Origin: an uncultured Ferrovibrio sp.
GTDB lineage: Bacteria > Pseudomonadota > Alphaproteobacteria > Ferrovibrionales > Ferrovibrionaceae
Reading direction: 5' to 3'
Length of the DNA: 64,000 nt
NCBI RefSeq assembly: GCF_937960835.1
Contig: NZ_CALGPC010000015.1
Coordinates: forward strand, 1-64,000
The notes below the pieces were generated by a model that ran no database searches, was not told the origin of the DNA, and worked only from the letters and a program-made list of their open reading frames with translations. A program made the position numbers and the translations under genes. Position 1 is the first letter of the stretch. Each line of letters starts with the position of its first letter. Shown here in pieces: positions 1-8,036 of this stretch.

Positions 1-657
1 CTGCGGCTCGGGCTTGCCGAGCCAGGCCTCGCTTAAGAAACCGCCGGCCAGCGCGCCGTAGCAGAGCAGCCCGATCTTGTGCTCGCGGCAGAGATCGACC
101 ATGCCGCGCTCCGGCCGTCCATCGATCAGCGAATATTGCAACTGGATCGCGACCACCGGCACACCGGCGGCGAGGATCTCGCGCATCGTCGTCGTGTTGA
201 AATTGGTCAAGCCGAGATAGCGAATCTTGCCGGCGCGGCGCAGATCGTCCAGCACGCCCATCGTCTCGACATAGCCGGGGATGGTGTAATTCCACCAGTG
301 GAACTGCACGAGGTCGAGGCAATCAACGCGCAGGCGCTTCAGCGAGCGGTCGATGATGCTCTCGACATAAGTGCGGTCACAAGTGGCAAGCCGGTCGTAA
401 TCCGGCACGAATTTGGTATGGATCTCGATCTTCTTGCCGAGCTCTGGGTAGGCTGCGCGGAAATCGCCGATCAGTTCTTCCACGCCGGTGTAATGGTCGG
501 CGCAGTCGAAGCTGGTGATGCCGGCCTCGACAAAGGCCGCCATGTCGCGGATCGCCTGGTCGCGGTCCACCTCGCCGTGGCCGCCAGCGAGATGCCAGCC
601 GCCCTTGAGCAGCCGCGACATCGTGTAGCCGGGGGCCAGTTCGTAACGCTCTACCAT
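1..657 (-). CDS. Aldo/keto reductase, C-terminus cut by the window edge
   Basis: This is the first 219 residues of an NAD(P)H-dependent aldo/keto reductase; the rest lies left of base 1. The expected catalytic tetrad is visible: Asp51 and Tyr56 in FDCADHY, Lys82 in HTKF and His120 in VQFHWW. The fold is a cytoplasmic TIM barrel that reduces carbonyl groups. The start lies 4 nt after the stop of the TIGR04076-type gene, so it is the last visible gene of the TRAP transporter operon. That context suggests it acts on the imported substrate, which is inference. The substrate cannot be told from the sequence. Confidence 0.85.
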   Translation of the reverse strand, partial: MVERYELAPGYTMSRLLKGGWHLAGGHGEVDRDQAIRDMAAFVEAGITSFDCADHYTGVEELIGDFRAAYPELGKKIEIHTKFVPDYDRLATCDRTYVESIIDRSLKRLRVDCLDLVQFHWWNYTIPGYVETMGVLDDLRRAGKIRYLGLTNFNTTTMREILAAGVPVVAIQLQYSLIDGRPERGMVDLCREHKIGLLCYGALAGGFLSEAWLGKPEPQ

Positions 658-661
658 GCTC

Positions 662-1018
662 TCACTCTGACTTGTCGCTGTCGCCGTTCCTCGTCAGGGG
701 CACGGCAGTGGTTTCGGAATGACGGAATTCGCGCTTCCCCAGACGGCGGATGCGGAATTTCGCGTTGCAGTTCGGATCGGGACAGGCCACCAGCGCGTCG
801 GTAGTCATCCAGTCATTCGGATGCGTCTCGCGCTGCTTGGCCGGCAGCAGCGGCAGCAGGGCTGCCAGGGTATAGATCGACCAGGACTGGCCCGGCGGAA
901 AATGCAGCTGCTCGCCATGCAATTCGAAATGGTCGCCGGGCTTGGCTGCACAGAAGCAGCGGTCGCCCGGCACCCATTCGATGCGAAGGTCGTAAAGGCT
1001 GAATCTGTCGTCAGCCAT
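662..1018 (-). CDS. TIGR04076 family protein of unknown function
   Basis: A small protein of 118 residues. It resembles the TIGR04076 family through a central CxC (RCFCAAKPGD), a following FELHGE segment, a WSIYTLAALLPLLPAKQ stretch and a later CPDPNC motif. Four cysteines in two close pairs could bind a metal, but this is inference. The ATG overlaps the TGA of the upstream TRAP binding-protein gene (TGATG), and the aldo/keto reductase follows after 4 nt, so the three are translationally coupled. The family has no agreed function that I can state. A longer in-frame extension upstream exists, but it lies inside the binding-protein gene and is not needed. Confidence 0.75.
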   Translation of the reverse strand: MADDRFSLYDLRIEWVPGDRCFCAAKPGDHFELHGEQLHFPPGQSWSIYTLAALLPLLPAKQRETHPNDWMTTDALVACPDPNCNAKFRIRRLGKREFRHSETTAVPLTRNGDSDKSE

Positions 1019-2055
1019 CACGGATTCACGTTCAGCTCTTTGGCGATCGCCGGGATCGCGGCCTTGTATTCGTTCAGCGCCGTGGCGGCCTCCGGCGCCT
1101 TCTTGGTCGCCTCGGCCAGCCATTCGTCTGTGACAAATTGCAGCTTGCCGCGCAGCTCATCCAGCAGCTTGCCTTCCACGTTTGTCACCTTCACGCCGGT
1201 CTCGGCAAACTTTGCCAGTGCGGCAGCTTCCTTGGCTTCCCAGACGGCAGCGAAGCGCTTGACCATCGCCTCGCCCGACAGCTTGGCGATGGCGTCGCGG
1301 TCGCGCGGCTCCAATGCCTTCCACTTGGCCTCGTTCATCACCATGAACTGGCTGGAATGGGCGAAGCCGCCCGGCACGAAGCTGGCAACCGGCATATGCT
1401 GGGTCATGTTGAAGGCGATCACCGTTTCCTTCTGCTGGAACATGCCCTGGATCACGCCACGCGAGATCTGCTCATAGGCCTCGGTCAGCGGCGAGGAGAT
1501 CGGCGTCATGCCCAGCGCCTTGGCGATACGCTCCACCGTCGGACCGGGGATGCGGATCTTGATGCCGTTGACCGCGTCCAGGCTGGTAAAGGCGTTGGCC
1601 TTGGTAAACAGCTGATACGGGCCGTTGGTCCACAGACCAAGCAGATGGGCGCCCTCATGCTCGTTGTACTTGGCGAAATGCTTCTGATAGGTGCGCCAGT
1701 AGGCTAGCGAGTTCACCACCGCATGATCGGTGGTAAACGGCAGTTCCGACATCTCAGTCAGCTTGAAGCGGTTCGGCGTATAGCCATGTACGCCAAACGC
1801 GACATCGGCAACGCCGTTCTTGACCAGATCGAAATGCGCCGGCGGCGCGCCCAGTGCGGGCAGCACCTGCAGCTTCACCCGGCCTTCGGTGGCCTTCTCC
1901 ACATCCGCGGCCCAGGGCTGCACCATTTCCGTGACGACATGATGCGTCGGCGGCAGCCAGTTGGAAAAGCGCAGCACGGTCTGCGCCTGGGCGGCCGAGG
2001 CAACGCTGGCGACGGCCGCGACAGCGGCAAACAGGAAGGAACGGCGTAGGGTCAT
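1018..2055 (-). CDS. TRAP transporter substrate-binding protein (DctP/TAXI-like fold)
   Basis: The periplasmic solute receptor of a tripartite ATP-independent periplasmic transporter, 345 residues from this start. The N-terminus (MTLRRSFLFAAVAA...AQAQ) is a classical Sec signal peptide, and the mature part begins TVLRFSNWLPPTHHV, typical of DctP proteins. The conserved IRIPGP segment holds the arginine that normally binds the ligand carboxylate, so an organic acid is the likely ligand. AAGAGG lies 6 nt upstream of this ATG. A GTG at 2076 overlaps the large-permease stop (GTGA) and would add seven residues. It is third in the operon after both permease genes. Confidence 0.92.
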   Translation of the reverse strand: MTLRRSFLFAAVAAVASVASAAQAQTVLRFSNWLPPTHHVVTEMVQPWAADVEKATEGRVKLQVLPALGAPPAHFDLVKNGVADVAFGVHGYTPNRFKLTEMSELPFTTDHAVVNSLAYWRTYQKHFAKYNEHEGAHLLGLWTNGPYQLFTKANAFTSLDAVNGIKIRIPGPTVERIAKALGMTPISSPLTEAYEQISRGVIQGMFQQKETVIAFNMTQHMPVASFVPGGFAHSSQFMVMNEAKWKALEPRDRDAIAKLSGEAMVKRFAAVWEAKEAAALAKFAETGVKVTNVEGKLLDELRGKLQFVTDEWLAEATKKAPEAATALNEYKAAIPAIAKELNVNP

Positions 2056-2072
2056 AACAGGCCTCTTATGGT

Positions 2073-3362
2073 TCACATCAGCGATGGCAGGAAAGTGGCA
2101 ATGGCGGGAAAGGTGATCATTAGCGCGATGCGCAGGATGTCGGCCGCCACGAAGGCACCGATACCGCCAAAGATCGTCTTCATCGGAATATGCGGCAGCA
2201 ATGTGTGCATCATGTATACGTTCATGCCGACCGGCGGTGTGATCAGCGCCACCTCAATCAGGGTGACCAGGATGACGCCGAACCAGATTGGGTCGAATCC
2301 GGCGGCCATGACGATCGGAAACACGATCGGCAGGGTGAGCAGGATCATCGACATGCTTTCCAGGAAGCAGCCGAGCACGAGATACATGACGCAGATGATC
2401 AGCATCAGGCCGAGCGGACCGATCTGCAGGTCATGAAACCAGCCGGTCAGCGCCTGGGTAAAGCCAGCGATGGTTATGAATTTGGAGAAAATCAGTGCCC
2501 CAACCAGCACGAAGAACAGCATCGTGGTGGTGGCCGCAGTATCAATCAGGATGGCGAGCAGCCGCTGCGCCGTGAGCTTGCGCCGGGCAAAGGCAATGAA
2601 GAAAGCGCCGACCGCGCCAATGCCGGCAGCCTCGGTCGGCGTGAACACACCGCCATACATCCCGCCTACCACCAGCAGGAAAAGGCCGAGAACGGGAGCA
2701 GTGCCGCGCAGCGCATGCAGGCGCTCGGCCCAGGAACTGCGCTCGCCGGCAGGACCATCCTGCGGCCACAGGGTTACGGTCAGCAGCACGGCGCCGACAT
2801 AGAGCAGCGCACCGAGCAGGCCGGGCAGCACGCCAGCCATGAATAGCTTGCCGATGTCGGTCTGGGTCATGATGCCGTAGACCATTAGGGCGACGCTGGG
2901 CGGGATCATGATGCCGAGTGTCCCCGCCGACGCGATGCTGCCAGCCGCCAGGCCATCGGCATAGCCATAGCGCTTCATCGACGGGTAGGCGACCTTCGAC
3001 ATCGCCGCCGAGGTTGCCAAGCTGGAACCGCAGACCGCGGCAAAGGCTGCACAGGCGATTACCGTGGCGATGGCAAGGCCGCCGCGCAGATGCCCGACGA
3101 AGCGGTAGGCAGCATCATAAAGCTCGCGCGAGACATCGGCCTCGTTGATCAGATTACCCATCAGGATGAAGAGCGGGATCACCGACAGCGCATAGGAATT
3201 TACCGTGCTGAAGGTGGTCTCCGCCACCATGTAGGCGGTGGGCTCCCAGCCCAGCATCCACAGAAAGCCCGCAATGCCGGGCAACGCCATTGCCACCGCG
3301 ATGGGCACCTCAAACACGATCAGGACAAGCATGACCGCGAGCGCGATAACGGCTGCGGTCAT
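2073..3362 (-). CDS. TRAP transporter large permease subunit (DctM)
   Basis: The inner-membrane transport subunit, 429 residues, almost wholly hydrophobic and consistent with about 12 to 13 membrane segments. It begins MTAAVIALAVMLVLIVFEVP, which is characteristic of DctM. Landmarks of the family include GSSLATSAAMSKVAYPSM and GIMIPPSVALMVYG in the N-terminal half and TPTEAAGIGAVGAF in the second half. It is powered by a sodium or proton gradient and works with DctQ and DctP. Its ATG overlaps the small-subunit stop (ATGA). Longer readings upstream run into the DctQ gene and are rejected. Confidence 0.93.
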   Translation of the reverse strand: MTAAVIALAVMLVLIVFEVPIAVAMALPGIAGFLWMLGWEPTAYMVAETTFSTVNSYALSVIPLFILMGNLINEADVSRELYDAAYRFVGHLRGGLAIATVIACAAFAAVCGSSLATSAAMSKVAYPSMKRYGYADGLAAGSIASAGTLGIMIPPSVALMVYGIMTQTDIGKLFMAGVLPGLLGALLYVGAVLLTVTLWPQDGPAGERSSWAERLHALRGTAPVLGLFLLVVGGMYGGVFTPTEAAGIGAVGAFFIAFARRKLTAQRLLAILIDTAATTTMLFFVLVGALIFSKFITIAGFTQALTGWFHDLQIGPLGLMLIICVMYLVLGCFLESMSMILLTLPIVFPIVMAAGFDPIWFGVILVTLIEVALITPPVGMNVYMMHTLLPHIPMKTIFGGIGAFVAADILRIALMITFPAIATFLPSLM

Positions 3363-3841
3363 GCGAGTTCTGCTCCGGCGCCGCGCTTGCTGAACAGGGC
3401 GCAAACCGCGCTGACCACACCGCCGGCCGCGCCGAACCAAGCGACCCAGGCAAGCGGCAGATCGATGAAGGGCGCCAGATCACCGGCACGCTGGAAGGTC
3501 TGCCCCATGCGCCACAACGTGACTGCGAGATACAGGAACAGGATCGCGAGCAGCAGCTGGCGCAGCCAGCGCATCGCAACAGCCAGCCCCGCATGACGCT
3601 TGGCCAGCATGCTCAGCATGCCAGCACGGACATGCTCGTCGCGCAGGGTCACGCCCGGCAGCAGGGCGAAAACCGTGAGCGCCACCAGAACGGCGGTCAA
3701 CTCATAAGCACCGGTAACCGGCCGGTTGACGCTGCGAAAGATGACATCGAAGAAAGAAACCGCAGCCATGATCAGCAACGCCAGCGCGCCAGCGAAGGCA
3801 AAGCCGCGCTCGAAGCGGCCGGCGATGGAACGCACGGTCAT
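3359..3841 (-). CDS. TRAP transporter small permease subunit (DctQ)
   Basis: The small membrane subunit of the TRAP transporter, 160 residues with four predicted membrane helices. The segment FDVIFRSVNRPVTGAYELT matches the conserved DctQ pattern (FxDVxxRxxxxxxxGxxEL). It pairs with the large subunit encoded directly downstream. The ATG is preceded by a purine-rich AGGGGGC. It is the first gene of the operon, so the promoter should lie in the 73-bp gap to the divergent GntR gene. That gap contains a perfect 10-bp palindrome. Confidence 0.88.
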   Translation of the reverse strand: MTVRSIAGRFERGFAFAGALALLIMAAVSFFDVIFRSVNRPVTGAYELTAVLVALTVFALLPGVTLRDEHVRAGMLSMLAKRHAGLAVAMRWLRQLLLAILFLYLAVTLWRMGQTFQRAGDLAPFIDLPLAWVAWFGAAGGVVSAVCALFSKRGAGAELA

Positions 3842-3867
3842 GGCGGTGGCTGCCCCCTTTTTTGATA

Positions 3868-3877
3868 TGTGATCACA
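3868..3877. promoter_or_regulatory. Candidate GntR/FCD operator (TGTGATCACA)
   Basis: A perfect 10-bp palindrome, TGTGATCACA, in the gap between the divergent DctQ and GntR genes, 27 nt upstream of the DctQ start. FCD-type GntR regulators bind short palindromes next to their own genes, so this is a plausible operator controlling both transcripts. The assignment is inferred from position and symmetry only. Confidence 0.4.
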
Positions 3878-3914
3878 GTAGAGAGGCAGGCGAATTTCTG
3901 TCAAGCTGATCGGG

Positions 3915-4700
3915 ATGCCGGGCCGCCGCCGCAGCGCAATTCCCACCCCTGCCGTTGTGTCAAGCCGCGGCGGTACACGCACGGTTGAGCGTGGCCTTTC
4001 AGACCGGGGCAATTCTCGCGACAATGCCGTCCGCCGCGCCGTGGCGCCGGTGATCCGCGATACAGTGCAGGATCGGGTCTATGCCGAACTGGGCGACGCC
4101 CTGATCTGCGGACGATTGCAGCCTGGCCAGATACTGACCATTCGCGATCTCGCCGAGGCTTTCGACACCAGCGTCATGCCGGTGCGCGAGGCGCTGCGCC
4201 GCCTGATTGCGGAAAAGGCGCTGGAAGGCCTGCCGCAGCGCTCGGTGCGGGTGCCGCCGATGACGCCTGAGCGGCTGACCGATCTGCGCCATACCCGGCT
4301 GCTGATCGAGGGCCATGCGGCAGAGCTCGCCGCGGCCCATGTCGATGCGCCGCTATTGGCCAGGCTTGCCGCCGCCGAAGCCGACTATACCGCGGCGGCG
4401 GCCGCCGGCGATGCCGACCGCGAATTGCTGTGCAATCAGCAATTCCACTTTGCCCTCTACGAAGCCTGCGGTTCGCCCAGCCTCATGGCGATTATCCGTT
4501 CTTTGTGGTTGCAATCCGGCCCTTATCTGCGCACTGCCGTGGAGCAGCATTCTAAACGGCACAAGGCCAGCCAGCGCAGCATGCGCGGCAACTTCCACAA
4601 CCAGATCGTCGCAGCTTTACGCAAACGCGATGTCGCCGCGGTGCGCCGCGCCTTGGAGGCTGATCTAAGCTGGGCCTTCGACCTGCTAGCGCAGCCGTAA
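3915..4700 (+). CDS. GntR family transcriptional regulator, FadR/FCD subfamily
   Basis: A DNA-binding repressor or activator with an N-terminal winged helix (GRLQPGQILTIRDLAEAFDTSVMPVREALRRL) and a C-terminal all-helical FCD ligand-binding domain. The FCD metal/ligand residues appear as RLLIEGHAAE and the later HFALYEA and NFHNQIVAALRKRD segments. It is 261 residues from this ATG. The first 42 residues are basic, low in complexity and outside the domain, so the true start may be the GTG at 4041. It is divergent from the TRAP operon, the usual layout for a substrate-responsive regulator of that operon. The ligand is unknown. Confidence 0.85.
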   Translation: MPGRRRSAIPTPAVVSSRGGTRTVERGLSDRGNSRDNAVRRAVAPVIRDTVQDRVYAELGDALICGRLQPGQILTIRDLAEAFDTSVMPVREALRRLIAEKALEGLPQRSVRVPPMTPERLTDLRHTRLLIEGHAAELAAAHVDAPLLARLAAAEADYTAAAAAGDADRELLCNQQFHFALYEACGSPSLMAIIRSLWLQSGPYLRTAVEQHSKRHKASQRSMRGNFHNQIVAALRKRDVAAVRRALEADLSWAFDLLAQP

Positions 4701-4710
4701 CGGTCCCTTC

Positions 4711-7700
4711 TTAAGGCGTGTTTGCCGTTCCTCCGGACAATGGTGACGGCTGAGGCGCTTCTTCAGCCGGCTTGTTTTCGGCAGGTTTTGGCCTGTCTTC
4801 CGCCGGCGCCTTTTCCTGTGGCGCCTGGAAAATACGGCGTAGGAAACCAGGAGCCAGCGCCGAAAGCGGGTTGACGGTGAACTGCGGATCGTCGCGCGGA
4901 CCAGACACTGCGAAATTGACACCAATGATGCCGTCGCCAACGAAAAGATCGCCCAGCACCGGAATCCGGCCGAGGATGGTATTCAGCACGAACGCCGGCA
5001 CAGCAGTTCCGCTGACGCTGATATGGTCAGTCTTCTGGTTGACTGTGCCCTCAAAGGTCAGGCCGAGCTGCGGTCCCTGAAAGCGGCTCGGTTGCAAGGT
5101 CAGCACGCCATCCTTCTGCTCGAAGGGCACCTCGCCGCTTTCGAACAAAATTCCCTCGCCCGACAGCAAGCTGGACAGACCGGTGAATGAGCCGGCACCG
5201 AATAAACGCGCCAGGAACGGCGCCTTCACGGCGCGGACATTGCGGACATCCATCTTGCCGGTCAGCGGCTGGGTGCGCTGTGTATCATCGAAGCGGCCCA
5301 CTATCCGCATGGTGCCGCCCTGCATGTCGGTGATGCCAAAGAAGTGCAGCAAGGCGCCGGCATTATCGGCTTGCAGGTTCAGCGCGCGGCCATCGAGCTG
5401 CGGCGCGATAGTGAGGGTCATGCCCCCGGTCGTAGCAAAGCCGCCGGTGATGCTGACATATTCCAGCCGCTCGGGCTTGCGTTCGACATTGACCTGCAGA
5501 TTGCGCATCTCCAGATCCTTGCCGATCACTGCCTCGTCGAGCCGCAGATCGAGCACCAGACGCGGCTTGGGCTGGCCCGGTTCGCCACCGTCATCGAAAA
5601 TATCTTCCATGAAGGGCTGCAGGTCATAGCGCTTGCCGCGCAATTCGATCTGCGCATCGCCGGCAGCGGTAAACACGATCCGTCCGCTGGCCGAGTTCGC
5701 GCCCCGGCGGAACTGCGAAATCTCAGCCGCCCAGCCGCCCCCCGGCGGCAACACCGCTTTGGCGATCAGAGCCATCTCCGGGCCGTTCAATTCGATCGTG
5801 TCGAATTGCACCGGTTGCCCCGTTTTGGTGCGGATCAGCACTCGCCCCTTTAATGCCTCGCCGGTCGGCTTGTTGAGATGCGCTTCCGCCAAATCAATGA
5901 CGGCATCGGTAAGATCGAATTCGCCGCCGATGACGGTTTCGCCGCCGCGGCGTTCCTCGATTTGGATCGTGGCGTCGGCCGGACCGTCGATATAAGGCGC
6001 CAGCGGATAACCAAGCGCCTTGCGTTGCGCCTCGTCGACGCGCCCTTTTAGGCTGTAGCGCGCCGGTATAGCGACGCGCGCGTTGAATTCCTGCCGCCAG
6101 CCGATCTGCAGCGGCACGTCATTGATCGCTGCCTTGCCGCCGGCCTCCAGGCCTTTGGTGTCGACCTTCAGCTTAAGATCGCCGTTGGTGAGGTCGTAGC
6201 GGTTGAGCAGCTTCGGCATGCTCAGCCCAGCCAGGTCCGCATCCGCATCGACAATGATATCGTCGACCTGGAGGGCATTGACCAGCGGGAAGCGCAAGCG
6301 GAACTTCACAGCTGCATTGCCGCCGACGCCGGCCGGCTTGATGCCGAGCTTCGAAGGGAAGCCCAGCGGCTTCTGGTCAATCAGCGCCAGAACGTCGCGG
6401 CTGGTGCCCGTGGTCGCGCCAGTAATATCGGCTTGCTGCTCCCCTGCCTGCAGGCCAAGGATGCGCACGCGTCCGGAACCGACCTGCAAGGAGCCCACCT
6501 TGCCCGACTCGACGGTAAGATCGAGTTCGTCGGCATTCAGCGTGGCCGAGCCCTTCACTGCCACCAGCTTCTGCATCGGCGGCAGATAATCGAGCTCCAG
6601 CCCATCGAAAGCGAAATCCAGCTGGAACGCCTCGCGTGGGATCGGCACCACGCCATCCAGCATTTCATGCACCAGATCGGCGGTGAACCGGCCTGCGGTG
6701 ACCTTGCCTTCGCGGATGCGGCTGGTCACCCATTCGCGCGCATTCTTGGCCATGGTAGTCGGCCAGTAAAGTTCCAGGCTATTGGTTGGCAGGTCAAAGA
6801 ACTGGCCTTTCACCGCCAGGCCGTATTCGTTCTGCGGCGAGCGGGTCACCGTGCCGCCAAAGGACAGACGGAAATCGTCGGCGAATTGCAGGCTGGCCTC
6901 GGCCAGGTGCAGTTCGCCGGTCGCAGCCTCGATCAGTCCTCTGAAGCGGGCCTCGGTCAGATCAAGGGGCGCGGCCAGCAAGTCCGGCGCATCGATCTTA
7001 CCGGCGCCGGCTTCCAGGTAGAAGCCGAGATCGAGCTGCTGGCCATCCTCGGTGACGGTGAGTTCGAGGCTGCCGGCCACCGGCGCACGGAGATGGGCAA
7101 GCGGCGCCAGTTCGGGGACCACATCGGCGAAATCGGACGGCTCTACCTGGTCGAATTTGAGCACCACACGGGCCGAGCGGCTCTCGGCCGAGTAATCGGC
7201 ATCGACATTGACCTGCACATGCTTGCCTCGGAAATCCAGCGCACCGGAGGCGCTGGCGAAAGCATGGCCCTCGCCGCGACGCGCCACCATCTGAGCGCCG
7301 GGAACCACCCAGCGCTGGTCAAGCTTCCAATCCTCGATGATCAGCCGGTCTGCCAGGATGGAGATCGTTTCGATCTGGCCGAAACTGTCATCGGGATCGG
7401 GCGGCCGGGACAGGATGTCGAAGATGCTGGCAAACATCGTCTGGACGACGCGTTCCGGCTGATCCTCCTCCGTCGCGGCGGGCTCCGGCGGTGGGGTATC
7501 AGAAGGGGCGTCCCCCGCCTCGTCATCTGCCGGCAGGCCAAAGATGAACCGGCCCTGGCGGTCACGCACCAGACGCGCTTCAATGCCGCTGACATGCAAA
7601 AAGCGCGGCGCGACCACGCCACGCAGCAGCGATGGCCCGCTCAGTCCCATATCGATGGTCGGCACGGTGAGCGCTACGCGCTCGTCCTCAACCCGGTAGC

Positions 7701-7977
7701 GAACGTCGCGCAGCCGCAGGCGCAGAGCCTGTTCGCGTTCCGACCAGGCCAGCAACACATCGGCCATCTCGGCCTTGATGCCCAGCCGGGGGATGGTCAA
7801 CGCTTCACTGATATAGGGGATCAGAAAATCGATGGAGACCGGGCCCTGGGCAACCCGCCAAGCCAGGAGGCCTGCGAGGAGTGCCAAGGTCACCAGCACA
7901 GCCAGTGTCAAGCGCACCAGCAACCGACTCCACCGCAGAACCACGCTACCCCCGTCATCCAATAGCCAGGGCCGCAA
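4711..7977 (-). CDS. AsmA-like / DUF3971 (YhdP-type) envelope protein
   Basis: A large envelope protein of up to 1088 residues. One N-terminal membrane helix (RLTLAVLVTLALLAGLLAWRV) anchors a long periplasmic region rich in beta strands. The C-terminal AsmA-like part holds segments such as GALLHFFGITDMQGGTMRIVGRFDD, followed by a proline- and glutamate-rich tail. Proteins of this family form periplasm-spanning grooves implicated in moving phospholipids to the outer membrane; the role here is inferred from that. The longest frame starts with TTG. A GTG at 7944, preceded by GGGGG, is equally likely and still precedes the membrane helix. It diverges from glnE with a very short gap. Confidence 0.8.
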   Translation of the reverse strand: MRPWLLDDGGSVVLRWSRLLVRLTLAVLVTLALLAGLLAWRVAQGPVSIDFLIPYISEALTIPRLGIKAEMADVLLAWSEREQALRLRLRDVRYRVEDERVALTVPTIDMGLSGPSLLRGVVAPRFLHVSGIEARLVRDRQGRFIFGLPADDEAGDAPSDTPPPEPAATEEDQPERVVQTMFASIFDILSRPPDPDDSFGQIETISILADRLIIEDWKLDQRWVVPGAQMVARRGEGHAFASASGALDFRGKHVQVNVDADYSAESRSARVVLKFDQVEPSDFADVVPELAPLAHLRAPVAGSLELTVTEDGQQLDLGFYLEAGAGKIDAPDLLAAPLDLTEARFRGLIEAATGELHLAEASLQFADDFRLSFGGTVTRSPQNEYGLAVKGQFFDLPTNSLELYWPTTMAKNAREWVTSRIREGKVTAGRFTADLVHEMLDGVVPIPREAFQLDFAFDGLELDYLPPMQKLVAVKGSATLNADELDLTVESGKVGSLQVGSGRVRILGLQAGEQQADITGATTGTSRDVLALIDQKPLGFPSKLGIKPAGVGGNAAVKFRLRFPLVNALQVDDIIVDADADLAGLSMPKLLNRYDLTNGDLKLKVDTKGLEAGGKAAINDVPLQIGWRQEFNARVAIPARYSLKGRVDEAQRKALGYPLAPYIDGPADATIQIEERRGGETVIGGEFDLTDAVIDLAEAHLNKPTGEALKGRVLIRTKTGQPVQFDTIELNGPEMALIAKAVLPPGGGWAAEISQFRRGANSASGRIVFTAAGDAQIELRGKRYDLQPFMEDIFDDGGEPGQPKPRLVLDLRLDEAVIGKDLEMRNLQVNVERKPERLEYVSITGGFATTGGMTLTIAPQLDGRALNLQADNAGALLHFFGITDMQGGTMRIVGRFDDTQRTQPLTGKMDVRNVRAVKAPFLARLFGAGSFTGLSSLLSGEGILFESGEVPFEQKDGVLTLQPSRFQGPQLGLTFEGTVNQKTDHISVSGTAVPAFVLNTILGRIPVLGDLFVGDGIIGVNFAVSGPRDDPQFTVNPLSALAPGFLRRIFQAPQEKAPAEDRPKPAENKPAEEAPQPSPLSGGTANTP

Positions 7978-8036
7978 TTGCTTGACCCTGGCGGAAGTTT
8001 AACCGAACTTGGCGACCCGCACGAGGGAAACGCCAC

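Noticed and set aside
6433..7965. A 510-residue open frame opposite the AsmA-like gene
   Set aside because: Histidine- and glutamine-rich shadow of the minus-strand gene, with no domain.
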